64,000 nucleotides of DNA. Origin: Pseudorhodoferax aquiterrae (lineage in GTDB: Bacteria > Pseudomonadota > Gammaproteobacteria > Burkholderiales > Burkholderiaceae_C). How positions within the stretch are numbered: position 1 is the stretch's first letter; each line of letters begins with the position of its first letter. Shown here piece by piece: positions 50,007 to 58,935 of the stretch. Below the pieces are notes generated by a model. It was not told the origin of the DNA, did no database searches, and saw nothing but the letters and a program-made list of their open reading frames with translations. The stretch lies in contig NZ_BMYK01000008.1 in NCBI RefSeq assembly GCF_014652235.1, forward strand, positions 124,001 to 188,000, in the 5' to 3' direction. The position numbers were made by a program, and so were the translations under genes.

Positions 50007-50774
50007 ATGTTCAACGCCATCGAAGAGGTTCGCGACCGCACCCACTGGTTGAGCGATGTCGATCCGCTCCGACATCCGGGGGCGCCAGATGCGCGCATCG
50101 CGTTCAGTCAACGGATCGTGCAGACCCTCGACCTGGTGCAATCCTCCGCGGCATTGCAGCGTCGCCTGGTGCACGCGGGCGACACCATCTACCAGGCCGG
50201 GCAAGCCTTCGAGAATCTGCACATCCTGAGCACAGGGTGCGCCAAGATCGTGAGCCTGAGCGCCGACGGCCGCGAACAGGTCGTCGGCTTCAAGTTCAAA
50301 GGCGACTGGATGGGTTTCGACGGCATCGCGGACGCTTGCCATCGCTGCGATGCCATCGCCATGGACACCGGAGAGGTCTGGACCATCGGCTACGACGCTT
50401 TGCTGGCCGGCTGCGCCAAAGCGCCCGCACTGCTCAAGCTGCTCCATGCGGCCATGAGCCATGAGATCGCGCACGACCGCGACTCATTGATGTCGGTCTG
50501 CACCTTGCCTGCCGAAGCCCGCGTCGCGGATTTTCTGCTGCAATGGGTAGAGTCCATGGCCAAGCGGGGCCTGCGCACCGATGCGATCACGCTCAAGATG
50601 ACGCGCGCAGAGATCGGGAACTACCTGGGCATGGCACTGGAAACCGTCAGCCGCACGCTGTCCCGCCTTGCGCGCGAGAACATCATCGACTTCGTGGAAA
50701 AGGGACGACGCGACCTGCGCATCGCCGACCCCCAGGCGCTGCAGGGCTTCGTCCGGCGTTACGGGGTCGTTTGA
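50007..50774 (+). CDS. Crp/Fnr-family transcriptional regulator
   Basis: A 255-residue regulator with an N-terminal cyclic-nucleotide-binding fold (about 45-165), a long dimerisation helix, and a winged helix-turn-helix with recognition helix ETVSRTLSRLARENI. The Glu-x-x-Ser-Arg pattern is the one that reads TTGA(T/C) half-sites in FNR. The N-terminus has no cysteine cluster, so it cannot bind an FNR-type oxygen-sensing 4Fe-4S cluster in the usual place; a CHRC pair occurs near residue 112. It is thus closer to FixK/DNR-type members. AGGAG precedes the ATG. It is convergent with the hybrid kinase gene (5-bp gap). Confidence 0.9.
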   Translation: MFNAIEEVRDRTHWLSDVDPLRHPGAPDARIAFSQRIVQTLDLVQSSAALQRRLVHAGDTIYQAGQAFENLHILSTGCAKIVSLSADGREQVVGFKFKGDWMGFDGIADACHRCDAIAMDTGEVWTIGYDALLAGCAKAPALLKLLHAAMSHEIAHDRDSLMSVCTLPAEARVADFLLQWVESMAKRGLRTDAITLKMTRAEIGNYLGMALETVSRTLSRLARENIIDFVEKGRRDLRIADPQALQGFVRRYGVV

Positions 50775-50779
50775 CCGCC

Positions 50780-52873
50780 TCAGGCCGATCGCTGGGCTTG
50801 CGCCGCCAGCACGCGCGCGATGGCCTGCGCCAGCTGTTGCCGCGAGAACGGCTTGGCAAGGACCTCCCAGCTGGAAGATCCGTGTCCCTCTGCATGGACC
50901 AGCTCGGCCGAGAAGCCGGACATCAGGAGCACGGGCAGATCGGCCAACTGCCGCGCATGCCGTGCCAGGTCGGTGCCGCGCATTCCCTGACCGAGCGCGA
51001 TGTCGGTCAACAGCAGGTCGAAACGTCCATCTCCTTGCAGCTCTGCCAGGGCTTCCTCAGCGCTGAACACCTGGGTAACGACGCAGCCCATCGTTGTCAG
51101 GAAGCTCCGCACCACCTGCCGGACCTCAGGATCGTCCTCCACCATCAAGACCTTCAGCGCCGAAGGCAGGCGCGTCGCGTCCGCTTCGGCCTCGCCAGCA
51201 CAGGGAAGCGCGCGCCCTCCCCGTGGCAGGTACAGCGCGAGGGTCGTTCCCACCTGCGGGACGCTGTCGATGGCGACGGCACCACGTGACTGCTTGACGA
51301 AGCCATAGACCGTGCTCAGCCCCAGGCCAGTTCCACGGCCCTTGTCCTTGGTGGTGAAGAACGGCTCGAATGCGTGTTCGCGCACGTGTTCGCTCATGCC
51401 GCATCCGGTGTCGGAAACGCTGATCAGCACGAAGCTCTCCGCGGTGGCGGTCGGGTCGTCGAGCCCGAGGCGAACGGAGGCCGGCAGTGTCTGGCAGGGT
51501 TCGGCGCTGAAGGTCAGCGTCCCGCCCTCCGGCATGGCGTCCCGAGCGTTGATCGCGATGTTCAGCAAGGCCGATTCGAGCTGGCCAGGGTCAGCGAGCA
51601 CCTGCGGGCAGTCGGCGGATTGCTGCAACGCGATGCGGACGCGCTGGTCCAAGGTACGTCGCAGCATGTCCACGAGCGACTGCATCAAGGCCCCGAGATC
51701 GACCGCCGTCGGCTGCAACACCTGTCGGCGCGAGAACGCCAGGAGCTTGCCCGTCAGTTCCGCGGCACGGCGGCTCGCGCGCGCGGCGGCGGCCAGCAAC
51801 TCCGGAGCCACCCCATCCGATCGCAACGCGGGCAGCTCGTCCAGCACCTGGAGATTGCCCTGGATCACGGTCAGAAGGTTGTTGAAGTCGTGCGCGATGC
51901 CCCCGGTCAACTGACCCACGCTCTCCAGACGCTGCGCGTGGTTCAGCGCTTCCTCGGATTGCGCGCGTTGCAAACTGGTCGACAGCAGGCTGGACAAGGA
52001 TTCAAGAAAGCGCTTCTCCTCGTCGCCGAAGCGCTTGGGTGTCCGCGAGCGCACGGCCAGTGTGCCGATGACGCGGCCGCGGTCGTACAGCGGCACGGCC
52101 AGGGCACTGACCAAGCCCGCCGCAAGGTAAGCCGGGGGAACACGAAAGCGGCGTTCGCTGCGGTAATCCTCCACTGTGATGGCCTCGCCTTGGAGCAGCA
52201 GGAATCCCGCCGCCTTGTCCGGGTGCGCCCCAAGGCGCGCGCCGACCTCCTCGCCGGGCAGCAGGCCGACGCCACCTGCCACGCGGAACTCCTGGCGGTC
52301 GGGGTCCAGCAGCACGACCATTGCCAAGGGCACCTGCAGGGCTTGTGCGGCGATGGCCGGTGCGATCTCCATGAGCACATCCGCCTCCCGCGCGTCCACC
52401 GCCTGGCGCCCGAAGTTGGCGAGGTGCTCGCTGTAGCGGGCACGTTGCAGGGCCTGTTGCACGCGTGGGTATGCGCCGATGCCGCGGATCGCAGCCACCA
52501 CCAGAGGCAGGCCATCCCCCTGCAATGGGCTCAGCGCGATCTCCACCATGACCTCGCTGCCGTCCTTGTGCTTGGCGACCAGGTCCATCTGCGTGCCCAT
52601 GGGCCGTGCGCGCGGCGCCCGCTCGTAGCCCTGCCGATAGGCCGCATGGCGTGGACGGATGCCGTCCGGCACCAGTGCATCGACGTTCAGCGCAACGAGC
52701 TCCTCGCAGCGATAACCCAGCAGCGCCGCCGCCGCCGGATTGGCCATGGCGATCCGGCCCGTGTGTTCGACCACGAGCAAGGCATCCGGGTATGCGGCGA
52801 AGAGCGAGCGAAAGACCGTGCGTTCGTCGATGCCTGCCGCAAGCGCCAGGGCTGGAGGCGGTGCGGATGGCAT
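50780..52873 (-). CDS. Hybrid sensor histidine kinase (PAS-GAF-HisKA-HATPase-REC)
   Basis: A 697-residue cytoplasmic hybrid kinase without membrane helices. A PAS domain (about 20-135) is followed by GAF (about 160-310), HisKA with the phospho-His in GGIAHDFNNLL near residue 327, HATPase with N box LLNIAINARDAMPEGG and G box GRGTGLGLSTV, and a C-terminal receiver with Asp in LLTDIAL near residue 623. It lies 19 bp downstream of an OmpR-type regulator gene on the same strand, forming a two-component pair. A soluble PAS-GAF input suggests an intracellular redox, gas or small-ligand signal; no haem or flavin ligand residue can be named. Confidence 0.9.
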   Translation of the reverse strand: MPSAPPPALALAAGIDERTVFRSLFAAYPDALLVVEHTGRIAMANPAAAALLGYRCEELVALNVDALVPDGIRPRHAAYRQGYERAPRARPMGTQMDLVAKHKDGSEVMVEIALSPLQGDGLPLVVAAIRGIGAYPRVQQALQRARYSEHLANFGRQAVDAREADVLMEIAPAIAAQALQVPLAMVVLLDPDRQEFRVAGGVGLLPGEEVGARLGAHPDKAAGFLLLQGEAITVEDYRSERRFRVPPAYLAAGLVSALAVPLYDRGRVIGTLAVRSRTPKRFGDEEKRFLESLSSLLSTSLQRAQSEEALNHAQRLESVGQLTGGIAHDFNNLLTVIQGNLQVLDELPALRSDGVAPELLAAAARASRRAAELTGKLLAFSRRQVLQPTAVDLGALMQSLVDMLRRTLDQRVRIALQQSADCPQVLADPGQLESALLNIAINARDAMPEGGTLTFSAEPCQTLPASVRLGLDDPTATAESFVLISVSDTGCGMSEHVREHAFEPFFTTKDKGRGTGLGLSTVYGFVKQSRGAVAIDSVPQVGTTLALYLPRGGRALPCAGEAEADATRLPSALKVLMVEDDPEVRQVVRSFLTTMGCVVTQVFSAEEALAELQGDGRFDLLLTDIALGQGMRGTDLARHARQLADLPVLLMSGFSAELVHAEGHGSSSWEVLAKPFSRQQLAQAIARVLAAQAQRSA

Positions 52874-52892
52874 GGCTTTGCAGGCAATGCCA

Positions 52893-53642
52893 TCAGCAGC
52901 GGCTGACGGCCGGAACGAAGACGTAGCCCACACCGCGGACCGACTTGATGATCTGCGGGAACTCGGGATCCGCTTCCATCTTCTTGCGCAGGCGCCCCAC
53001 CTGCACGTCCACGGTGCGGTCAAATGGTCCGGCCTCGCGGCCGCGGGTCTGGACCAGCAAGACGTCGCGGGACAGGACCCGTCCCGGCCGCCGCGCGAAC
53101 ACGCAGAGCAGTTCGAACTCGCCGGTCGTCAGCGGAACCTCGTGGCCTCGCGGATGCGTCAGCGTGCGGCTGGCGGTGTTCAGTTGCCAGCCCTCGAAGG
53201 CCAGCGTCTCGGCCGCGGCAACGCCGACGCGCGCTGCCGGCTGCGAAGCGGGGCTGCGCCGCTCTGGCGCCTGCTGCACCCGCCGCAGCACGGCCTTGAC
53301 CCGCGCGACCAGTTCGCGCAGATCGAACGGCTTGGTCACGTAATCGTCCGCACCGACCTCCAGGCCCACCACCTTGTCCACAGGGTCGCAGCGGCCCGTG
53401 ACGATGACCAGGCCGCAGCGCCAGTGCTCGCGCAACTGCCGGGCGATGGAGAACCCGTCTTCGCCCGGGAGCCCGAGATCCAGCAGGACGACGTCGGGCG
53501 CGTCCTGCGCCATCAAGGCCATGAGCGAAGCCCCGTCATGGACCTGGGACACGCGGAAACCATGGCCTGCCAGGTACCGGGCCAGCAGGGCCGTGATGTC
53601 GACTTCATCGTCGACGACAACAAGATGGACTGCGGTGCTCAC
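52893..53642 (-). CDS. OmpR-family response regulator
   Basis: A 249-residue receiver (Asp55 in LLDLGLPGEDG, acidic pair at 11-12, Lys in TKPFDLRE) plus winged-helix DNA-binding domain (about 145-245). A linker of about 25 residues (QQAPERRSP...) is longer than usual. GTG 53642 begins just before the first beta strand; longer in-frame extensions are not protein-like. It is the first gene of the operon with the hybrid kinase. Confidence 0.9.
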   Translation of the reverse strand: MSTAVHLVVVDDEVDITALLARYLAGHGFRVSQVHDGASLMALMAQDAPDVVLLDLGLPGEDGFSIARQLREHWRCGLVIVTGRCDPVDKVVGLEVGADDYVTKPFDLRELVARVKAVLRRVQQAPERRSPASQPAARVGVAAAETLAFEGWQLNTASRTLTHPRGHEVPLTTGEFELLCVFARRPGRVLSRDVLLVQTRGREAGPFDRTVDVQVGRLRKKMEADPEFPQIIKSVRGVGYVFVPAVSRC

Positions 53643-53823
53643 GTCTGTGGAAGGACGGTCGGGTGCGTCCAGTTTAGTCAGCAAGGCTGTTTTGGGCGAG
53701 CGTCCGGGACGAACGGCGCACGCCCGGCGCGTCCACGCTTGGCGCAGTGCAAGCCTCCGATGGCCTGGGGCTTGGGCCTGCCGACGCCAAAGCGCACGCA
53801 GGACGAGGGGCGCTTGCCAATCC

Positions 53824-53864
53824 CTGATCGGCGTCAAACGCATGCGCGCGCATCCACGTAAGGT
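53824..53864 (+). promoter_or_regulatory. FNR-type box 2 with -10 box (coiled-coil protein operon)
   Basis: CTGATCGGCGTCAA (53824-53837) is followed by TAAGGT (53859-53864), 28.5 bp from the box centre. The next start codon is at 53889. The rest of the 53643-53888 gap shows no gene. Confidence 0.65.
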
Positions 53865-53888
53865 AGGCGCTTTCAGCGGAGACCGACC

Positions 53889-54491
53889 ATGGCCATTTCC
53901 AGACCATTGCTTTTTCTGTACGCCGCCTTGATCGCAACGGCCGCGTGCGCAGCCTCCACTACCCCCGCGACTCCACCGGCCTCTGCCTCCCGGAACAAGG
54001 AGGCGAACACGGAAGGAATGGGCCGCGCCGCAGAGGCCGCGCAGTCGGCAGCAGTGCGCGCTCATGCGGCTGCGGAGCGCAGCAAGGAGGTGGTGGGGGA
54101 TCTGAGCAAACGAACCGCACTGGCGATCGTGCATCTTGCAGCGAAGGCCGACGCGGCGGCGCGGGCCGCTGCCAGCCAGTGGCGCGAGCAGGTGAAGCTT
54201 GCACGCAGCGAAGCGCGCGAAGAGATCGAGCGGGTGGACGAGCAGCTGCGGCAGGCCGCGCAGGCCAGCGCGCAGGCGCTGGACCGCGCGAAAGAAGCTG
54301 CACGAGCCAGCGTGCACAAAGGGGAGCAAGAAGCAGAGCGCGCCGCCGCTGCCGCCCGCGAAGCACTTGCACGCGCCGAGGCAACCGCAAATGACGCCGC
54401 CCGAGCGGCTGCCGACGCCGCCCGCAAGGCGCTCAAGCGACCGGGCCGCAAGCATGACACCACCGAAGACCAGCCCGGCGACCCGGCTTGA
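53889..54491 (+). CDS. Exported Ala-rich coiled-coil protein, uncharacterised
   Basis: A 200-residue protein with a signal peptide (about 1-21, ending ATAACAAS, possibly a lipobox with Cys20). A Thr/Pro-rich spacer follows, then a continuous amphipathic helix (about 45-185) rich in Ala, Glu, Arg and Lys with heptad character and no Gly or Pro. The tail is basic and then acidic. The composition recalls late-embryogenesis-abundant, apolipoprotein-like or phasin-like helices, but I do not recognise a family. GGAG precedes the start and an FNR-type promoter stands 51 bp upstream. It is probably the first gene of an operon with the GGDEF-EAL protein. Confidence 0.7.
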   Translation: MAISRPLLFLYAALIATAACAASTTPATPPASASRNKEANTEGMGRAAEAAQSAAVRAHAAAERSKEVVGDLSKRTALAIVHLAAKADAAARAAASQWREQVKLARSEAREEIERVDEQLRQAAQASAQALDRAKEAARASVHKGEQEAERAAAAAREALARAEATANDAARAAADAARKALKRPGRKHDTTEDQPGDPA

Positions 54492-54542
54492 GCGACCCGG
54501 GGGCGAAGGCCCAGCGCACGCCCATCCTCTACCAAGGAACGC

Positions 54543-54761
54543 ATGACCGTCACCGCCGCACCAGCAGCTGAACCGCAAGCGTCGGCGCTGCCAGACCTGG
54601 GCAATCCCCTTGCGCATGGCAGCTGCATGGTCGGCGGCCGGCCGGCCGCACTGTCCGATCTGCGGGTTCCCATCGCTGCCGTCGGCACGCTCACGCACCG
54701 CAGCTCCCCCTGGCGATCGGTCTGCAAGCTGCACCGGCCTGGGAGCGACGTGGCGACATGA
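54543..54761 (+). CDS. Possible small protein between the coiled-coil and GGDEF-EAL genes
   Basis: A 72-codon frame starts at ATG 54543 with AAGGAA 3-8 bp upstream, and its stop codon overlaps the next gene's ATG (ATGA), so it may be translationally coupled. The peptide has no hydrophobic segment, no motif and a rather random composition, so it may simply be a spacer. Confidence 0.3.
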   Translation: MTVTAAPAAEPQASALPDLGNPLAHGSCMVGGRPAALSDLRVPIAAVGTLTHRSSPWRSVCKLHRPGSDVAT

Positions 54762-56446
54762 CCCCGTACCACGAACAACCCGAGGTGCTGGCCCAGGCGA
54801 TCATCGCGTCGGCGCCGGACGGGATCTTGCTTGTCGACGACAGCAACCACATCCTGCTGGCCAATTCAGCAATGGAGAAGATCTGCGGCTACACGCGCAC
54901 CGAGCTCGTGGGGCAGCCGGTGGAAATCTTCCTGCCGCCCCAGGCCCGGGAGCGCCACCGGACCAACGTCCAGCGTTATGCAGCCAACCCACAGCAGCGC
55001 CCCATGGGCATGGTGGAGAATCTGTCATTGCAGCACAAGAGTGGCCGCATGGTCCCGGTCGACATCGCCCTCGGGCAGGTGGTCCGCGACGGCGGTCAGG
55101 CCACCGTCGTCTTCGTGCGCGACATCACCGGCATCAAGGAACTGCAACGCCAGATGCAGTTCCACGCCACACGTGACACGCTGACGGGCCTCGCCAACCG
55201 CTGGATGTTCAACCAACACCTGGCGCAGGCGTTCCGGCAGATGGGGCGGCAGCCCGGCAAGCTGGCCTTGCTGCTGCTGGACCTGGACGACTTCAAATCC
55301 GCCAACGACCGCCACGGCCATGCCGTGGGCGACCTGGTCCTCGTGGAGGCCGCCCGGCGCATTGCCGCGTCCGTGCGCACCGGGGATGTCATTGCCCGGC
55401 TGGGCGGTGACGAGTTCGTCGTGCTGCTGCGAGAGATCGGAACCTCGGACGCGGTGGTCGTGGCCGAGAAGATCGTGGAAGCACTTGCGCAACCATGCAT
55501 GGTGGAAGGCCACGGCATCACGCTGGGTGGCAGCATCGGCATCGCGTACTGTCCGGACGATGCCCAGGACGCAGACACCTTGATGCGGTATGCCGACATG
55601 GCCATGTACCGCGCCAAGTCGCTGGGCCGCGGGCAATGCGCCGTCTACTCCGCAAGCATGGCACAGCAGATCGCCCATCGCGCTCGGGTGCGCGACCGGC
55701 TCAAGCTCGCGCTGGACGCTGGAGAGCTGCAGCTGTGCTACCAGCCGCAGATCCGTCTGCCTGGGCAGACAGTGACGGGCGTCGAGGCCTTGCTCCGGTG
55801 GACCGACGCGGAGCTGGGCGAGCAACACCCGGCAGACTTCATCCCGATCGCCGAGAGCGCCGACCTGATCGTGCCGATCGGCGAATGGGTCATCGAGATG
55901 GCCTGCCGACAAGCCGTCGCATGGCGCGATGCGGGCATGCCGCTACGGGTCGGCGTCAACCTGTCGGCCAGGCAGTTCCGCAACGAAGCCCTGGCCGACC
56001 AGATCCGGACGACCTTGGAACGCCATGGGCTGGATCCTGCGTTGATCGAGCTGGAGATCACGGAGTCGGAGGCCATGGCAGACCCCAAGCGAACCGGGCA
56101 ACTGCTCAAGCGGCTGCGAGGACTGGGTGTGGCCATCGCGCTGGACGACTTTGGCACAGGACATTCGTCGCTGGCCTACCTGCGCGAGCTGCCCGTCACC
56201 CGGTTGAAGATCGACAAGGCGTTCATCCGTCCGATCGGCGAGCCTGGGAGCGAGACGGTGCTGGTGAAGGCGATCCTGGCATTGGCCTCCACCCTGGGCC
56301 TGGAAGTGGTTGCGGAAGGCGTGGAGACCCGCGCCCAACTGGACTTCCTGCGTGACAACGGCTGCAACGCCTACCAAGGTTGGCTGTTCGCCAAGGCCGT
56401 GCCGGCGGAGCGCGTGACGGCGCTGGTGCAGGCCATGCAGCGCTGA
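54758..56446 (+). CDS. PAS-GGDEF-EAL cyclic-di-GMP signalling protein
   Basis: A 562-residue cytoplasmic protein with PAS (about 10-125), GGDEF (about 140-295) and EAL (about 310-555) domains. The diguanylate cyclase motif is an intact GGDEF (in RLGGDEFVVLL). The phosphodiesterase side has EALLRW, NLSARQF, ITESEAM, DDFGTGHSSL, KIDKAFI and EGVETRAQ, all needed for metal binding and hydrolysis. It could therefore make and destroy c-di-GMP, with PAS setting the balance. No membrane helix is present. It sits between two FNR-boxed genes and probably belongs to the operon that starts at 53889. Confidence 0.93.
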   Translation: MTPYHEQPEVLAQAIIASAPDGILLVDDSNHILLANSAMEKICGYTRTELVGQPVEIFLPPQARERHRTNVQRYAANPQQRPMGMVENLSLQHKSGRMVPVDIALGQVVRDGGQATVVFVRDITGIKELQRQMQFHATRDTLTGLANRWMFNQHLAQAFRQMGRQPGKLALLLLDLDDFKSANDRHGHAVGDLVLVEAARRIAASVRTGDVIARLGGDEFVVLLREIGTSDAVVVAEKIVEALAQPCMVEGHGITLGGSIGIAYCPDDAQDADTLMRYADMAMYRAKSLGRGQCAVYSASMAQQIAHRARVRDRLKLALDAGELQLCYQPQIRLPGQTVTGVEALLRWTDAELGEQHPADFIPIAESADLIVPIGEWVIEMACRQAVAWRDAGMPLRVGVNLSARQFRNEALADQIRTTLERHGLDPALIELEITESEAMADPKRTGQLLKRLRGLGVAIALDDFGTGHSSLAYLRELPVTRLKIDKAFIRPIGEPGSETVLVKAILALASTLGLEVVAEGVETRAQLDFLRDNGCNAYQGWLFAKAVPAERVTALVQAMQR

Positions 56447-56449
56447 AAC

Positions 56450-56488
56450 TTGCGCAACGTCAAACGGCGCTGCGACGGGCTCTCTAGA
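56450..56488 (+). promoter_or_regulatory. FNR-type box 3 with -10 box (phasin-like and Usp genes)
   Basis: TTGCGCAACGTCAA (56450-56463) is followed by TCTAGA (56483-56488), 26.5 bp from the box centre. The next start is the phasin-like ATG at 56517. Confidence 0.65.
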
Positions 56489-56516
56489 GTTGCCTCCATG
56501 TCAAGGAGAGATCGCC

Positions 56517-57053
56517 ATGGCCCGCAGTATTCCCGCCCCTTCCAATGCTCACATCGCCTCCCATCCGCCAGAAGTCGCCCGCGACGCTGCCGCAGCCGCC
56601 GTGGATGCGGAGGTGCAAACGCACCACCGCTTGCTGCTGTGCCTGGAGCAATCGCGGCGTGCACAGCTCCAGATGGTGCACGACTGCATGCGCGACATGC
56701 TGGGCACAGCCCGAACCCTGTCGACCAGTACCGACCAGGGCCAGTGGTTGCAAGCGTCGACGGCATTGGCCTGGGGCCTGTGCGCGCGCGGCCTGTCGGC
56801 CCAGGCCACGATGTCGGCCGCCTGGTCCGAGTTCCAGCGTTCGGTTCTCGACCAGGCGCGCACCAGCGGAGAGGTCGCCCAGGCCGGCAACTGGCCCTTG
56901 GCGTCAGCGCAGCCGGCCACGCCGGGCAAGCCCAGCGCTGAAGGTGCCGATCCGCAATGGCTGACGCAAGCGATGCGAAACTGCGAGAAGCTGGCGACGG
57001 CCTGGACGTCCGCATGGATGCCCGGCAGCCTGCAGACCGAGACACCCCGCTGA
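56517..57053 (+). CDS. Phasin-like protein
   Basis: A 178-residue soluble protein, largely amphipathic helix, with no signal peptide. A first helical part (about 25-110; AVDAEVQTHHRLLLCLEQSRRAQLQM, then several Ser/Gln/Ala heptads) is followed by a Pro-rich linker and a short C-terminal helix (WLTQAMRNCEKLATAW). Length and pattern suit phasin-family proteins, which coat polyhydroxyalkanoate granules or bind DNA, but the match is by character and not by a clear motif. AAGGAGAG precedes the start. A universal stress protein gene follows after 67 bp. Confidence 0.5.
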   Translation: MARSIPAPSNAHIASHPPEVARDAAAAAVDAEVQTHHRLLLCLEQSRRAQLQMVHDCMRDMLGTARTLSTSTDQGQWLQASTALAWGLCARGLSAQATMSAAWSEFQRSVLDQARTSGEVAQAGNWPLASAQPATPGKPSAEGADPQWLTQAMRNCEKLATAWTSAWMPGSLQTETPR

Positions 57054-57120
57054 AACAGTCGGCGCTGGCCTGCGCGACAGCGGCCGGCGCCACCGTCGCA
57101 TCTTTGGTGGAGGGCATCCC

Positions 57121-57939
57121 ATGACCGTCATCCAGTCGATCCTGCTGCATCTGGACAGTTCCGCCCTGTGCGCGGAGAGAGCGCGCATAGCGCACCGCCT
57201 TGCGCAGCAGTTCTCCGCACAGGTGAGCGCCGTCTACAGCGTGACGCCCTCGGTGCTGCGCTATCCGATGGGCCTGGACGGGCCTGCCGGTGCGCTGGGC
57301 TTGGAGGAGTACGACGCGCAGTGCCGCCGTGACGCCGGTCGTCTGCTCAGGGATGTCGACGCGAACGTGGAGCGCATGCGGTGGGAAGACGTCCCCGGGG
57401 ACGCCATCGCCGAGTTCGAGCGGCGCGCCTTCTATGCCGACTTGGTGGTGCTTGGCCAGCGCGCGAACGATTCTGCGCTGGCGGCGCAGACCCCTGCGGA
57501 CTTCGTGCCCCGGCTGGTCGTGCACAGTGGGCGGCCGTGCCTGGTCGTCCCCTGCGTGGGCTCCTTTCCCGTGGTGGGCCGCACGGTCGTCATTGCCTGG
57601 AAGCAGACGCGCGAAGCCGCGCAGGCGGTCACAGCGTCCCTGCCCTGGCTGCGCACGGCGCAGGCGGTGCACGCCCTCGGCTACGGCGAAGGCGCGGCGG
57701 ATCCGCTCACACGGCTGCAGGCCTACCTGCAAGGCCACCACGTGAACATCACGATCCACCCGGACCCGGGACGAGACGTCGATGTGGGAGAGGACTTGCT
57801 GTCCCGGTCGGCAGACCTCGCCGCAGACCTGATGGTCATGGGTTGCTACGGCCGCTCCAGGGCACGCGAATGGGTGCTGGGCGGCGTCAGCCGCTCGGTC
57901 CTGCGCGGGATGACCATCCCCGTGCTGATGGCCCATTGA
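57121..57939 (+). CDS. Universal stress protein, tandem-domain type
   Basis: A 272-residue protein of two Usp folds. The C-terminal half keeps the ATP-loop pattern G-x2-G-x9-G-S/T (VMGCYGRSRAREWVLGGVSRSV). The N-terminal half has the fold, but its loop is degenerate (LGQRANDSALAAQ), so only one half should bind nucleotide. It is closely similar in layout and C-terminus to the 305-residue protein at 61785. Such proteins support survival in low oxygen or stationary phase. It lies downstream of the phasin-like gene under the same FNR-type promoter. Confidence 0.88.
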   Translation: MTVIQSILLHLDSSALCAERARIAHRLAQQFSAQVSAVYSVTPSVLRYPMGLDGPAGALGLEEYDAQCRRDAGRLLRDVDANVERMRWEDVPGDAIAEFERRAFYADLVVLGQRANDSALAAQTPADFVPRLVVHSGRPCLVVPCVGSFPVVGRTVVIAWKQTREAAQAVTASLPWLRTAQAVHALGYGEGAADPLTRLQAYLQGHHVNITIHPDPGRDVDVGEDLLSRSADLAADLMVMGCYGRSRAREWVLGGVSRSVLRGMTIPVLMAH

Positions 57940-58023
57940 CCGCAGGCGTGGTGGCCGGGGCCATGCAGCCCCCGGGCAGCTGCGGTCTGCGCGGGCCTCC
58001 GGATGGCCGACATCCCGTGCGGC

Positions 58024-58482
58024 TCAGCTGTCCTGGTCAGGCGCCCGGCCCCGGACGGTCAGAACGGGCACCTTGGAGAAGCGGATGATCTGTTCCGCGC
58101 CGCTTCCCAGCAGGACGCGGCCCAGGCCGCGCCGGCCGTGGCTGCCCACGACGACCAGGTCGGCCTTCCACTGGCTCGCCTCTTCCGCAACGGACTGCCC
58201 CAGCCGCTGACCCTCCCGGTCGATCAGGTGGGAGCTGGCGTCGATGCCGGCGGCGCGGCAGATCTCCAGGCCCTCGGTGAGCACACGGTCCGCATCCCTC
58301 CTGGCCTGGTCCAGCAGCGCAGGGCCGTACTCGTACCCGCTGAGGTACACCAACGCGTCCAGGCAGTGCAGCAGCCGCAGTTGGGCGCCTGTACCGTGCG
58401 CCAGCTCGAGTGCCGTCGCCAGGGCCGCCTTGGACGTTGCACTGCCGTCCAGCGGAACCAGGATCTTCGTGAACGTGGACAT
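58024..58482 (-). CDS. Universal stress protein UspA-type, single domain
   Basis: A 152-residue Usp with an intact ATP-binding loop (VVGSHGRRGLGRVLLGSGAEQI) and the N-terminal ILVPLDGS strand with Asp. It probably forms a homodimer. It is the second gene after hsp20 on the same strand (18-bp gap), so both are expected to be expressed together. Confidence 0.93.
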   Translation of the reverse strand: MSTFTKILVPLDGSATSKAALATALELAHGTGAQLRLLHCLDALVYLSGYEYGPALLDQARRDADRVLTEGLEICRAAGIDASSHLIDREGQRLGQSVAEEASQWKADLVVVGSHGRRGLGRVLLGSGAEQIIRFSKVPVLTVRGRAPDQDS

Positions 58483-58500
58483 GGTGGTGAGCCCGCGTCT

Positions 58501-58935
58501 TCAGGAGATCTGCAGCACCGAGCCCTTGGCCTGGGCTCGCTTGGGCAAGGTCAGCGTCAATACACCGTCCTTGAACACCGCGGCGGAGTTCTTGTCGTCC
58601 ACCTCGCAGGCCAGCGTGAACCCGCGGGCCATGCTGCCGTAGTAGCGTTCGCGCGTCAGCACACGCTCGCCGTCCTTGGTTTCCTTCTCGTCCTTGACCT
58701 CGGCGCTGATGGCGACGTAGTTGCCCTCGATCTGCACGCGCAGGTCTTCCTTCTTCGCACCGGGCACCTCGGCCTTGACCGTGTAGCGCTCGTCCGTCTC
58801 GCTCACGTCGATCTTGATGTCTGCGCCGTCGCGCAGGGCGGGCAGGTCCGTCCGACGCATGACGCGCCGGAACAGGTCCGAGAACGGGTCGGCCATCAGG
58901 TCTTCCAGACGGTCGAATCTTGTCAATGCACTCAT
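58501..58935 (-). CDS. Hsp20/alpha-crystallin small heat-shock protein
   Basis: A 144-residue small chaperone that holds unfolding proteins in large oligomers. The alpha-crystallin domain spans about 38-135 (IKIDVSETDERYTVKAEVPG, then the LRVQIEGNYVAISAE and GVLTLTLPK strands). The C-terminal I-x-I tail is replaced by LQIS at the end. AAGGAG lies 7 bp before the ATG. The promoter is probably the FNR-type element about 200 bp upstream, leaving a leader of some 170 nt. Confidence 0.93.
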   Translation of the reverse strand: MSALTRFDRLEDLMADPFSDLFRRVMRRTDLPALRDGADIKIDVSETDERYTVKAEVPGAKKEDLRVQIEGNYVAISAEVKDEKETKDGERVLTRERYYGSMARGFTLACEVDDKNSAAVFKDGVLTLTLPKRAQAKGSVLQIS

